Shown here piece after piece: positions 35,575 to 47,100 of a stretch of 64,000 nucleotides of DNA. The notes beneath the pieces are model-generated. The model had not been told where the DNA came from, did no database searches, and was given only the letters and a program-made list of their open reading frames with translations. The first letter of the stretch is position 1, and each line of letters opens with the position of its first letter. The DNA is taken from assembly GCA_034440575.1 (NCBI GenBank), contig JAOTOL010001563.1, forward strand, positions 580,001 to 644,000, in the 5' to 3' direction. The stretch is from Imbricaverruca yamaguchii. Taxonomy: Eukaryota > Arthropoda > Thecostraca > Neoverrucidae. Made by a program: the position numbers and the translations under genes.

Positions 35575-36098
35575 GTTAACCTTGCCCGTTTACCCCGTCC
35601 GTTTACCCCACCTTTCTACCCCGCCCGTTTACCCTACCTTTCTACCCCGCCCGTTTACCCCACCTGTCTACCCCGCCCGTTTACACCGCCCGTTTACCCA
35701 GCCCGTTTACCCAGCCCGTTTACCCCGCCCGTTTACCCAGCCCGTTTACCCCGCCGGTTTACCCCGTCGGTTTACCCAACCTGCTTACTCCGCCTGCTTA
35801 CCCCGCCCGTTTACCTCGCCTACTTACCCCGCCTACTTACCCCGCCTACTTACCCCGCCTACTTACCCCGCCTGCTTACCTCGCCCGTTTACCCCGCCGG
35901 TTTACCCCGCCCGTCTACCCCGCCCGCCTACCCCGCCGGTTTACCCCGCCGGTTTATCCCGCCCGTGTACCCCGCCCGTGTACCCCGCCCGTGTACCCCG
36001 CCTGTGTACCCCGCCAGTTTACCCCGCCAGTTTACCCCGCCAGTTTACCGGCGGGGTACACTGGCGGCCGTGTACCCCGCCAGTTTACCCCGCTGGCT
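35575..36098. repeat. 13-bp minisatellite, about 40 copies
   Basis: The unit core is TACCCCGCCCGTT with variants TACCCCGCCTACT, TACCCCGCCGGTT and TACCCCGCCAGTT grouped in blocks. The blocks indicate successive local expansions. A short inversion-like interruption, GGCGGGGTACACTGGCGGCC, lies at about 36050-36070. Confidence 0.92.
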
Positions 36099-36267
36099 GG
36101 AAGGATCGCTGCAGTATTCGGCGGCCGACAGACTTGCGCCCCTGTCCCGGGTCAGCAGCCAGCCTCGAGTCCTCGCAATTGGAGCCGGCGTGGATGGTAC
36201 ACCAAACGGTTTTCCAGTGATCATTAGAAGGTGGTGAAGCATTGGCACGATTGACGCGGCGTCCTTT

Positions 36268-36374
36268 GCGGACGTTTCGCTTGAAAAAAGCGAAACGTCA
36301 GCCATAACAGTCAGCCGAACATGTGCTGTTAGTACTGACCTTACCCAGAACGTCAGTACTAACAGCCGAACAAG
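36268..36374. repeat. Two adjacent perfect hairpins
   Basis: The first pairs GACGTTTCGCTT with AAGCGAAACGTC across a five-base loop. The second pairs GCTGTTAGTACTGAC with GTCAGTACTAACAGC across about 12 bases. Both are perfect inverted repeats and lie about 30 bases apart. Confidence 0.85.
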
Positions 36375-37047
36375 TATGCTATGCCTGTCGTGGCCCGAAA
36401 AGTCAGCCCGAACAGACAAAAAGGTCAGTGCTTTTTTTGGTAGCTCCCAGGCAAACATGATGAGGAACGCGCGAGTGTCGTATCGATTCCATTAAGATTG
36501 CAGAGCACGACATCGGTCGGTAGAGAAGCTCACGCCCCCAGCAGCAGCCAGCGTGCAGCCCAATCTTGCGGCGGACCTTCGGCAACGTGATTGGGAGTGT
36601 TCAAGTGGCTTTCTACTCGATTTTATTTGGTTCACGCCGAAGGGGCCAATGGCTGACGATACAAATCATTGAGTGGAAGGGAGGCAAGTGGATCGAACTA
36701 TCCCCAATACATCGCCAGACTAGTGCTAGTAGGTGTATTAGATCATGCTTATAACTGGGCAATTGTCAAAAGAACCGACCTTGGTACATGTGATGCTGAA
36801 GGGATGGCCACGGTAGCACATCAAGTTAGATTGTTCCTTTGCAACTAAAGATATAGCAGTGGTCAGAGAGCTCCAGTATCTCCTTAATTTTCTTTTAGTA
36901 TCTGCTCTTGATAGGCTTTTAATCCCGATGTGCTCCTGTGGCTCCAAGAAAGCTTTACAACTGTACGACTTCAAAAGTTAAAACTAAAAAATTAACATTG
37001 AATAAACGAACTTTTCTCCACACACCTTCCAGCGCTATGCGGATTTG

Positions 37048-37165
37048 AGTCTGGCTACCCATCAGTGACGGAACCAGTCGATGGTAGCCTGGTTACCAAT
37101 CAGTGACGGCACCAGTTCATGGTAGCCTGGTTACCAAACAGTGACCGCACCAATCGATGGCAGAA
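37048..37165. repeat. Three-copy ~44-bp tandem repeat
   Basis: ATCAGTGACGGAACCAGTCG, GATGGTAGCCTGGTTACC and variants are repeated three times, the last diverged. Confidence 0.8.
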
Positions 37166-37371
37166 GGCTGGCCACCGCCTTCTGCCGCCATCTCAGCGTT
37201 CACCGACAGCGGTAACCACGAACACCTGAAGTTGCCACACCACGTGCACGAAGCGGCATTACGAGGCCGGTCGCCCCAGATGTCTCTGTGACGTCAAGTC
37301 AGCGGTTATTGGTGCGAGAGTTTCGCCGCGGATACTGCGAGAGATATGACGTTGCGAGAGCTCCGCTGGCG

Positions 37372-38580
37372 ATACTTACCTGTCAGCTGGCGATACTCAC
37401 CACAGTGACTGCGTCAGCTGGCGATACTCACCACAGTGACTGCGTCAGCTGGCGATACTCACCACAGTGACTGCGTCAGCTGGCGATACTCACCACAGTG
37501 ACGGCGTCAGCTGGCGATACTCACCACAGTGACTGCGTCAGCTGGCGATACTCACCACAGTGACGCGTCAGCTGGCGATACTCACCACAGTGACGGCGTC
37601 AGCTGGCGATACTCACCACAGTGACTGAGTCAGCTGGCGATACTCACCACAGTGACGCGTCGCTGGCGATACTCACCACAGTGACTGCGTCAGCTGGCGA
37701 TACTCACCACAGTGACGGCGTCAGCTGGCGATACTCACCACAGTGACTGCGTCAGCTGGCGATACTCACCACAGTGACTGCGTCAGCTGGCGATACTCAC
37801 CACAGTGACTGCGTCAGCTGGCGATACTCACCACAGTGACGGCGTCAGCTGGCGATACTCACCACAGTGACTGCGTCAGCTGGCGATACTCACCACAGTG
37901 ACTGCGTCAGCTGGCGATACTCACCACAGTGACTGGCGTCAGCTGGCGATACTCACCACAGTGACTGCGTCAGCTGGCGATACTCACCACAGTGACTGAG
38001 TCAGCTGGCGATACTCACCACAGTGACTGCGTCAGCTGGCGATACTCACCACAGTGACGGCGTCAGCTGGCGATACTCACCACAGTGACTGCGTCAGCTG
38101 GCGATACTCACCACAGTGACGGCGTCAGCTGGCGATACTCACCACAGTGACTGCGTCAGCTGGCGATACTCACCACAGTGACTGCGTCAGCTGGCGATAC
38201 TCACCACAGTGACTGCGTCAGCTGGCGATACTCACCACAGTGACGGCGTCAGCTGGCGATACTCACCACAGTGACTGCGTCAGCTGGCGATACTCACCAC
38301 AGTGACTGCGTCAGCTGGCGATACTCACCACAGTGACGGCGTCAGCTGGCGATACTCACCACAGTGACTGCGTCAGCTGGCGATACTCACCACAGTGACT
38401 GCGTCAGCTGGCGATACTCACCACAGTGACTGGTAGCTGGACTCACCACAGTGACGGCGTCAGCTGGCGATACTCACCACAGTGACTGAGTCAGCTGGCG
38501 ATCTCACCACAGTGACTGAGTCAGCTGGCGATCTCACCACAGTGACGGCGTCAGCTGGCGATACTCACCACAGTGACGGC
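37372..38580 (-). repeat. 31-bp minisatellite made of an exon end plus its 5' splice site
   Basis: About 38 tandem copies run directly into the exchanger exon ending at 38569. On the minus strand each unit is the last 15 bases of that exon (GACGCCGTCACTGTG or the synonymous variant with GCA) followed by the first 16 intronic bases, GTGAGTATCGCCAGCT. The unit bordering the exon is the exon end itself. Nearly every unit therefore has a strong GTGAGT donor in its native exon context. Two units close to the exon have lost two bases and read GTGAGATCGCC. Reading past the true donor meets TGA within seven codons. Confidence 0.97.
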
Positions 38581-38765
38581 GTCGTTGAGGAGACTCTCGC
38601 CGAACACGACAATGTAAAGCATCTCGTTGACGTGAATCTCCTCGAACACGGCGAGTACGGCCACCGGGTCGACGGCAGAGATCAGCGAGGCGAACACGAA
38701 CGTGTTGAGCAGCGGCATCTCCACCCCGTACAGCCCGGTCAAACCGATCAGGTACAGGCCGCCCC
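38569..38765 (-). CDS. NHE: Na+/H+ exchanger (SLC9A/NHE-type), exon 2 of those visible: active-site exon
   Basis: This 197-bp exon encodes [40 protein letters not shown] and [16 protein letters not shown], ending [20 protein letters not shown] and [10 protein letters not shown] are the hallmark motifs of plasma-membrane NHEs; the Asn-Asp pair binds the exchanged Na+ or H+. The acceptor is CTCCGACAG, with a poor pyrimidine tract, and the donor is CTGTG/GTGAGT. Phase 1 in and 0 out, continuous with the exons at 62.1 and 28.5 kb. Uniquely, both ends have been amplified: the donor junction in the 31-bp array and the acceptor junction in the 37-bp array. Confidence 0.97.
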
Positions 38766-39085
38766 CTGTCGGAGTACAGATCGGTCAGGTACAGGCCGCC
38801 CCTGTCGGAGTACAAACCGATCAGGTACAGGCCGCCCCCTGTCGGAGTACAAACCGGTCAGGTACAGGCCGCCCCTGTCGGAGTACAAACCGATCAGGTA
38901 CAGGCCGCCCCCTGTCGGAGTACAGATCGGTCAGGGATAGGGCGCCACTCTCTGAGTACAGATCGGTCAGGGACGACCTTGTCAAGTACAAGATGACCCT
39001 GCTGTTGTATCCAATCGAGTACAACCCGGTCGGGTACAGTCGGCTTCTGTCGGAATGCAGTCGGGTCAGGCGTAGGTCGCCTCTT
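38727..39085 (-). repeat. ~37-bp minisatellite made of a 3' splice site plus the exon start
   Basis: About eight copies lie upstream of the exon on the transcript strand, good near the exon and decaying toward 39085. Each unit contains the acceptor CTCCGACAG followed by the first ~27 exon bases beginning GGGCGGCCTGTACCTG. Some copies have one G fewer than the real exon start. The copy touching the exon is its own 5' end. Confidence 0.93.
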
Positions 39086-39867
39086 TCGAAATGTCCGATG
39101 TTTACATTTTATCATGCGGCCATGTACTTCGGCCAATCCTAGCAGCGACTGCGATGCGTTTTTATTTAACTAGCTATGGCATTAATGAGCACTCACAAAA
39201 TGGCTTTAAACCCACCCCTGTCGTGGCACATGAAAAGCCGAATTATGCCGCCAATTTTGTTGCAAGTCCAGGATCGTCCGGGCCTATTGTGCCCACCAGA
39301 AGATCCGGGCGACTCTAAGGCTTCAGTATTTCAGTGAGCTGGGTGTGGCAGCCAACCCAGATTGGAAAGCACCTTGTCATTAGGTGAAAAACCGCACGCC
39401 GCTGATTACAATTTATGATCTGTGCCTATTAGTATCGGTTCTGTGCCTAGCGGTCTCGGTCCCGCGTCTACTGGTCTCGGTTATGTGGCACCGGACAGAC
39501 GTCGCTGCCAATAACAGAGACACGGTGCGGTGTGAAGTGAAACTGTGAGGAAGACGGCCAGCCATGCTTGACATGTTCACGCGACCGGAGAGAGGTAGAG
39601 TGGGGCGGCGGGGCGGAGCAGGGCAGCGGATATCCGGTCGGCTCGCGGCATGTCACGGCAGTGATGCAGACTTTGGGTCCGCCCGTCTAATAGCTGCTAC
39701 TCGCTGCGTCCCTGACTGTCCGACTGACTGTGGAAACCCACTTCTCTGCAGAGCCATTGAACTAACAGCACGAGCTATGTCACCTTCATATCCATACCTA
39801 TGTCTTATCTTACTATTGCCTTATTATATTTTCACTGCTCTTAAAGCAGTCATGGCGCTTGTAGGAG

Positions 39868-40033
39868 GCTAGACGAGACAGGATCAGACACCTTTGCAAA
39901 GCAACGCGACGCCAATAGGGGGCTGGACCCCACACGATCAGACACCCTTGCACAGCACCTCACGGCACCTACAGGGGGCTCGACGCCACAGGATCAGACA
40001 CCCTTACACATTAGCACACGGCGCCTGAAGGGA
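39868..40033. repeat. Three-copy ~57-bp tandem repeat
   Basis: AGGATCAGACACC or CGATCAGACACCCTTGCAC and a closing AGGGGGCT recur three times with moderate divergence. Confidence 0.8.
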
Positions 40034-40588
40034 CTAGCCGCCGCAGACAGCCCGCTGAACAGCCGGCAATCGTCGGAGGAATACCGTCAGCGGGAACGTC
40101 CAGCGTCGGCTGCCGGTGCTGCCGCCGGGGGTGTCGGTACCGTTAGTGACGTCACAGCGGTTGGCGATGAACACGGCGAGGGCGCGCGTCGCCCGTGTAT
40201 TATGTAATGGCGCGTAAGACGACTCGGAGCGCGGGCGCGCCAAGGGCGCCGCCGTCCGGCCGTTACCGAACGCACTGACGGAGAATGTGGCGCTGTTTAC
40301 GTTTGCGGCGCACCGCACGTCGGCTGCCGCCAGCCGACCCTGGCCCAGTTCAGAGCCGGCGGGCACGCCGCCCGCCACAGACAAGGGCGTCAGCCATACG
40401 GTGAGAAGGTGCGACGGCTGAGGCCGCGACCAGACGGAGAGGTCGACCCGTCTGGGACATGTGCTGGATGGCCACGTGTTGCGCTCGGGTCGACCCCCGT
40501 CTGGGACATGTGCTGGATGGCCACGTGTTGCGCTCGGGTCGGCGAATTGGTTATGGGCGAACCTGCCATCACCAGCCACAGCGGCGTC
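40034..40588. other. CpG-rich intronic island, possible promoter or old array edge
   Basis: Very GC- and CpG-rich, with a TGACGTCA palindrome at about 40147-40155 and a two-copy duplication (CTGGGACATGTGCTGGATGG at about 40461 and 40502). No domain-bearing frame is seen. A promoter role is only a possibility. Confidence 0.3.
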
Positions 40589-40589
40589 A

Positions 40590-42018
40590 CAGGCTCAACG
40601 GCACAGTCTGTCGACAGCGGCACAATCTGCCGACAGCTGTGACAGCGGCACAGTCGGCCGACAGCGGCACAGTCTGCCGACAGCGACACAGTCTGTGGAC
40701 AGCGACACGGTCTGCCGGCAGCGGCACAGTTGGCCGATAGCTGTGACAGTGGCACAGTCTAGCGACAGCAGTGACAGCGGCACAGTCTGCCGACAGCGGG
40801 ACAGTCTGCCGACAGCGGCGCAGTCTGTCGACAGTCGTGACAGCGGCACAGTCTGTCGACAGTCGTGACAGCGGCACAGTCTGCCGACAGCGGCACAGTC
40901 GGCCGACAGCGGCACAGTCTGCCGACAGCGGCACAGTCTGCCGACAGCGACACAGTCTGCCGACAGCTGTGACAGCGGCACAGTCTGCCGACAGCGGCAC
41001 AATCTGCCGACAGCGGCAGTCTGCCGACAGCTGTGACAGCGACACAGTCTGCCGACAGTGACACAGTCTGCCGACAGCGACACAGTCGGCCGACAGCGAC
41101 ACAGTGCCAACAGCGACACATGCCGACAGCGACACAGTCTGCCAACAGCGACACATTCTGCCAACAGCGGCACAGTCTGCCGACAGCGACATAGTCTGCC
41201 GACAGCGGCATAGTCTGCCGACAGCGGCATAGTCTGTGGACAGCGGCACAGTCTGCCGACAGCGACACAGTCTGCCGACAGCGGCACAGTCGGCCGACAG
41301 CGGCACAGTCTGCCGACAGCGGCACAGTCTGTGGACAGCGACACAGTCTGCCGACAGCGGCACAGTCTGTGGACAGCGGCACGGTCTGCCGGCAGCGGCA
41401 CAGTCGGCCGATAGCTGTGACAGCGGCACAGTCTGCCGACAGCGACACAGTCTGCCAACAGCGACACAGTCTGCCGACAGCGGCACAGTCTGTGGACAGC
41501 GACACAGTCTGCCGACAGCGGCACAGTCTGTGGACAGCGGCACGGTCTGCCGGCAGCGGCACAGTCGGCCGATAGCTGTGACAGCGGCACAGTCTGCCGA
41601 CAGCGACACAGTCTGCCAACAGCGACACAGTCTGCCGACAGCGGCACAGTCTGTGGACGCGGCACGGTCGCCGGGGAGTGCTGTGACAGCGGCACAGTCG
41701 GCCGACAGCGACACAGTCTGCCGACAGCGGCACAGTCTGTGGACAGCGGCACGGTCTGCCGGCAGCGGCACAGTCGGCCGATAGCTGTGACAGCGGCACA
41801 GTCTAGCGACAGCCGTGACAGCGGCACAGTCTGCCGACAGCGGGACAGTCTGCCGACAGCGGCGCAGTCTGTCGACGGTCGTGACAGCGGCACAGTCTGC
41901 CGACAGCGGCACAGTCTAGCGACAGCCGTGACAGTCTGCCGACAGCGGCGCAGTCTGTCGACAGTCGTAACAGCGGCACAGTCTGCCGACAGCGGCACAG
42001 TCTGCCGACGGCTGCGAC
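40590..42018. repeat. 19-bp minisatellite, about 75 copies, with higher-order structure
   Basis: The unit is CGGCACAGTCTGCCGACAG with variants CGACACAGTCTGCCAACAG and CACAGTCTGTGGACAG. Periodic insertions of CTGTGACAG every 5-10 units create a higher-order repeat; a block of about 180 bp is repeated near 41340-41520 and 41500-41680. Open frames on both strands follow from the stop-free unit. Confidence 0.95.
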
Positions 42019-42320
42019 AGTAGCACGTCGCTCCTCGTGGCCACTGCAGTGGCACATGCACGTCTCACTCGGTGGTATTTGGCGGCAGCAAGCAGCATCC
42101 ACTGGACGCTCGAAAACGGACGTGCTCAATGTAACTTGTTTTCTTGTTGAATTCCATAATGACTCATTGAATATTCTACAAAACGCTCCACCTGAGTTAC
42201 CACACTGGTAATCGCAAAGTTTCCCAGTCATACGCGATGCCCCCACAGACTGAGCCTGGTGACGCCCATGTCGGTGCGTCTCGGTGGGGACCTTTCTCAG
42301 GAGCACGTGACTGTTGGCCA
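42019..42320. other. Short unique segment between arrays
   Basis: About 300 bases of non-repetitive sequence with no recognised coding or RNA feature. Confidence 0.5.
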
Positions 42321-42512
42321 TGGTCCACCGAGCACATGTCCCTAGACTGGTCCCGCCGGCGGCATGGTCCACCAAGCACATGCCCCTGGACTGGTCCGGC
42401 CGGCGGCATGGTCCACCGAGCACATGCCCCTGGACTGGTCCGGCCGGCGGCATGGTCCACCGAGCACATGCCCCTGGACTGGTCCCGCCGGCGACATGGT
42501 CCACCAAGCGGC
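42321..42512. repeat. 44-bp tandem repeat, about 4.4 copies
   Basis: The unit starts TGGTCCACCGAGCACATGCC and ends CCGGCCGGCGGCA. Copies at 42321, 42365, 42409, 42453 and 42497 are over 90% alike by eye. Confidence 0.93.
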
Positions 42513-42604
42513 GGCGCTGCACACTGAGCAGTGTCCACCCGGATTTGGCAGACACGGCCGGTGAATACCCGGTGCTGAACACGCCACCAGGAGGCCTGCT
42601 CATA

Positions 42605-42716
42605 GCGACAGGCCGAGTCTCGCCTGTCGCCGCTCTTCGCCCGCGACCAATCGGCAGCAGAGACTCGCGACGCTACATGACTCAACGGTCGACGCGTCGC
42701 AAATCCAATAACCACC
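42605..42716 (+). mobile_element. tRNA-derived SINE, copy 6, 5'-truncated, opposite orientation
   Basis: Only the 3' part of the SINE body is present, from the B-box-like CGAGTCTCGCCTGTCGC through CATGACTCAACGGTCGAC to the AATAACC tail. Unlike the other five copies it reads on the plus strand. Confidence 0.85.
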
Positions 42717-42731
42717 GCAGCTGCAGGTGAC

Positions 42732-42796
42732 GTCTGCCGGCCTCCCGGCCTGCCGTACATGCCCTGCCGGCCTCCCGGCCTGCCGTACATGCCCTG
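42732..42796. repeat. Two-copy 30-bp tandem repeat
   Basis: GCCGGCCTCCCGGCCTGCCG followed by TACATGCCCT occurs twice in a row without change. Confidence 0.92.
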
Positions 42797-42811
42797 GCGA
42801 TGACCGGTCAC

Positions 42812-44022
42812 GACCGCGGACGTCCTGGTGGTGGCTGGCAGCTGGCCACGGCCGCAGACGTCCTGGTGGTGGCTGGCAGCTGGCCACGGCCGCAGACGTC
42901 CTGGTGGTGGCTGGCAGCTGGCTACGGCCGCAGACGTCCTGGTGGTGGCTGGCAGCTGGCCACGGCCGCAGACGTCCTGGTGGTGGCTGGCAGCTGGCTA
43001 CGGCCGCAGACGTCCTGGTGGTGGCTGGCATCTGGCCACGGCCGCAGACGTCCTGGTGGTGGCTGGCAGCTGGCTACAGCCGCAGACATCCTGGTGGTGG
43101 CTGGCAGCTGGCCACGGCCGCAGACGTCCTGGTGGTGGCTGGCAGCTGGCTACGTCCGCAGACGTCCTGATGGTGACCGGCAGCTGGCTACGTCCGCAGA
43201 CGTCCTGGTGGTGACTGGCAGCTGGCTACGTCCGCAGACGTCCTGGTGGTGGCTGGCAGCTGGCCACGGCCGCAGACGTCCTGGTGGTGGCTGGCAGCTG
43301 GCTACAGCCGCAGACGTCCTGGTGGTGGCTGGCAGCTGGCCACGGCCGCAGACGTCCTGGTGGTGGCTGGCAGCTGGCCACGGCCGCAGTCGTCCTGGTG
43401 GTTGCTGGCAGCTGGCTACGGCCGCAGACGTCCTGGTGGTGGCTGGCAGCTGGCCACGGCCACAGACATCCTGGTGGTGGCTGGCAGCTGGCTACGGCCG
43501 CAGACGTCCTGGTGGTGGCTGGCAGCTGGCTACGGCCGCAGACGTCCTGGTGGTGGCTGGCAGCTGGCTACGGCCGCAGATGTCCTGGTGGTGGATGGCA
43601 GCTGGCTACGGCCGCAGACGTCCTGGTGGTGGCTGGCAGCTGGCTACGGCCGCAGACGTCCTGGTGGTGGCTGGCAGCTGGCTACGGCCGCAGATGTCCT
43701 GGTGGTGGATGGCAGCTGGCTACGGCCGCAGACGTCCTGGTGGTGGCTGGCAGCTGGCTACGGCCGCAGACGTCCTGGTGGTGGCTGGCAGCTGGCTACG
43801 GCCGCAGATGTCCTGGTGGTGGATGGCAGCTGGCTACGGCCGCAGACGTCCTGGTGGTGGCTGGCAGCTGGCTACGGCCGCAGACATCCTGGTGGTGGCG
43901 GGCAGCTGGCCACGGCCGCAGATGTCCTGGTGGTGGATGGCAGCTGGCTACGGCCGCAGACGTCCTGGTGGTGGCGGGCAGCTGGCTACGGCCGCAGACG
44001 TCCTGGTGGTGGCTGGCAGATG
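42812..44022. repeat. 38-bp minisatellite, about 32 copies
   Basis: The unit contains GCAGACGTCCTGGTGGTGGC and TGGCAGCTGGCTACGGCC. Variants (GATGTCC with GGATGGC; CCACGGCC) recur every three units from about 43560 to 43960, a 114-bp higher-order repeat. The right edge decays to about 44140. Open frames on the plus strand encode only the periodic repeat. Confidence 0.95.
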
Positions 44023-44140
44023 ACCTGGACTACTACCGGCTATATATACTCTGACAGTGACTGGCAGACAACCGTAGACACCCTGCTAGCGACTGCTTGT
44101 CCATCGTAGATACCCTGATGGTGACTCGCAGACGACTGCA

Positions 44141-47100
44141 GATACTTTGTTGATACTCAGGCGGTGGCTGTTCGTCGACCGGCGGTGTTGTCGATCGCCA
44201 GCACGGCCCGCAATAAGTTCACAGCCCCTTCTACGTCTTCTACCGTGTTAGCTGTGTAAAGAGGAGGGACGTCACCTCCAAGCCATGTGTGTGCTACCTC
44301 CACCCAGACCCCAAAACCCTCCGCTCCCCTCCCCCAGTCGATGACCGTTCTTCGTCGTTTTTGCATTATTGGGGAGAGGGCGAGTCTGGTTTCCTCGGAT
44401 GGCGATGGAGAGGTCAGGTGAGAGAGGGGCGGGGCCATGCCAGGGTCGACTGTCGCCTATCACACGCTGTGTTCGTATTGTGGACATCTGTTCAGCTCCC
44501 ATCCTCTCCGCGGCATCGCACCGCTGAAACTCTGCCAGCGACGTGCTCGTATCGGTAGTAATCTTCTTAGCACTTTGCCATTGGTGTTTTGCTAATCACT
44601 TTTGTTTTGCTTTTGTGAGCATTCTCAACATTCAGATCTTCCATATCTAATTTGTTTAACATCCCTCAGGCGATCCAAGATCAGGGCAGGATGAAGGACG
44701 TAAAGTGGGCCAAGGCTATCGAGACACCATTATTGGTGAGGTATATGTTCCAGTTGTCATGGCCTGAACAGCATTAAAATTGTCTTCCTCAACCTAAATT
44801 ACCCAATGAAACCAAACTATGAATCACAGGCAGGATCAAGACAATCCAAGGTCATCGATGTTTGACCAACAGGAAGCATTACTTAGCATTACGTGTGCGG
44901 CGTGTAAATTAACCGTCCAATGGTTACCGTGTAACCGTGTCTGCATCGTGAATCAAGATATAAAATATATTGCAAAAGGCTATGTCTTTTTATCCAGCCA
45001 TTCTTATCTTGAAAATTATCTACAAATGAGGCCATTTCAGGGACCCCTACGCCAAAGGCTTTCCGGCTATGCCCGGCTCGTTTTCGTGCAAAGTTTGGTT
45101 TCCAAGTTGAGGGCGAATCTTTAACGACCTCTGCTCACCTACTTCTAGAGGGATGTGGAAATCTGACCGGAAAGGCATGAAAGGCTAACATGAAAGCTTA
45201 TGACAAAAACTTGAATTCAATGAGAGAAGTGGAACTACTCACCCTGGTAGAATATTTGGCCGTCGCAGGAACTATGCGAACTAAAACTGTTTAGAGATAC
45301 CTGTATGTTAGCTGAAATCTACAAGGACACATGACGTTATTAATGTGGGAGGCACAGCAACCCCATGTGCATCATTTCTACTCTAATGATATTAATATGT
45401 CATACTTTTGTAAGGTAAAAACTGCAATGCAGGGCTAACACTAGTGGTCAGAACGACCACATGTGGGTTCAATTTGCGCCATAGCTTGACGTTTTCACGA
45501 CACTGAAGTGGCTAGTGCGGTTGAACATTGCGAGCTGTGCTGCCATATCCGTGTGCTGTCGGCTGGGCTGTATAGTAATTGTTTGACGTCACAATAGAGC
45601 GACTTTAAGTTTTGTTCTGGTCTAATACGCAGTGCAATTACACAGCACGAACTGTGAGCAGGCATTATTGCCAGTCAAGTGTGCAATTTGTGGTTTGCTT
45701 CTACATCTACTGTGGTTGTCGCCAAGTTTGTCGAAGCCTGATTACACAAAGCCTGCATTCATGGAACTTGGCAATTTGTTCTCCGGCGTAGCGACGACTT
45801 GAATGGAAGAATGAAACATAGTGATACGATGCCATTGAAAATTGAGCCGGTTTCGGGAGTCCCCAGCTCAGCACAAGTCTAACTCGAGAATGGTGATGTA
45901 AAAAAATCGGCTAAGGAGGGCGCGGCCATGGAGGGCGTCCCCCTAAGCAATCAAAAATACACTAAAACAAACAATACATTTTGAGATTTCAGCAAAGCAA
46001 AACACTCAATTTTCGGAACGCTTCGCGTCACAACAGTCTACTTTCTTTCCTAACATTTGTTTTGTGTGTGTGTGTGTGGGGAGTTCGGGCCCCTTGGGAA
46101 AATCTTGGCTGCGGCACTGTTCATAGAGGTATAGGTTTATGTACTGAGCTACTTTCCGAAACTTCCTTCAGAACACATAGGCACAAGTACGCTTCATGGC
46201 ACGCAATAACACTGGTTGGTTAGTTGGGCCTACCGGCGCATACGCAATAACATTGCCTCTTAATGTTCAAAGTTGCATAGTCGTAAAGATTACGTCATGA
46301 GCTAGGAGTCCGGAACTTACATGTTTGTAATCGCTACTGAAGAAGACACATATGCTTGGTTCTGCACGTGGAAAGTACGCAGGAGTAAAAATAACGCTAT
46401 GGACCAGCCGAAATACTGTTGCAATACGCATGTTATTGCTGCTGAAATATAAATGTTTTATAAGTCACCCAATTGGACGAAAACGTGAATTTGCTTCCAC
46501 TTCGCAAAGAACTAACCAATCATCTGCAGGTATCACCTACAAATACAAAAATATGCCCTAGGCTTGAATCCCCTTAAAATGAAGCTAGAAACAGCAACAT
46601 AAGAAAGTTAGTCTGCGTTAGAATATACCCAGTTACAGCACAGCTCGCAACTTTATCGGCCCAATGTGTAGTCCAACTGTTCTACCCTGAAGGGTGGAAC
46701 AGTAACCAGGCAAAATCGATGCAATTCGACTCGGCGCAACGGCTCTCTTGGTTTGGCTTTCAAGGACCTTTGTATTGTCTTTCTTAATATTCGTCTGCCA
46801 TCATCGATGTCCCGCAGGGACGCGGACAATTTCCTCAAGAAAGCAAATAGTTAACTGTGAGTTGAAGTGTTGTTTAACAAGTTAATACTTGTATTGACTT
46901 TGGCAGTCCGGAGAGGGGCCCTTTCTCTCACCCATTCATATTTTTTGGTATATATTTTGAGGTACATATTTCCGAGGTAACACCTGAACTGTTCACGTTA
47001 TCGCTTTGCAAATTGACATACCTTCTATCACGCGTTCTGCACACATTGCGTGTAAAGCTCGCGTTCTCTTCAGATAGTGAAGCCAAGGCGGATCATTTCA

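Noticed and set aside
40587..42061. Long Cys-rich frames in the 19-bp array
   Set aside because: They are periodic translations of a stop-free unit in three frames on both strands; no signal peptide or start context supports a Cys-rich protein.
42800..44109. Long Trp-rich frames in the 38-bp array
   Set aside because: Only the tandem unit is encoded, with a 114-base period; the start codons are random.
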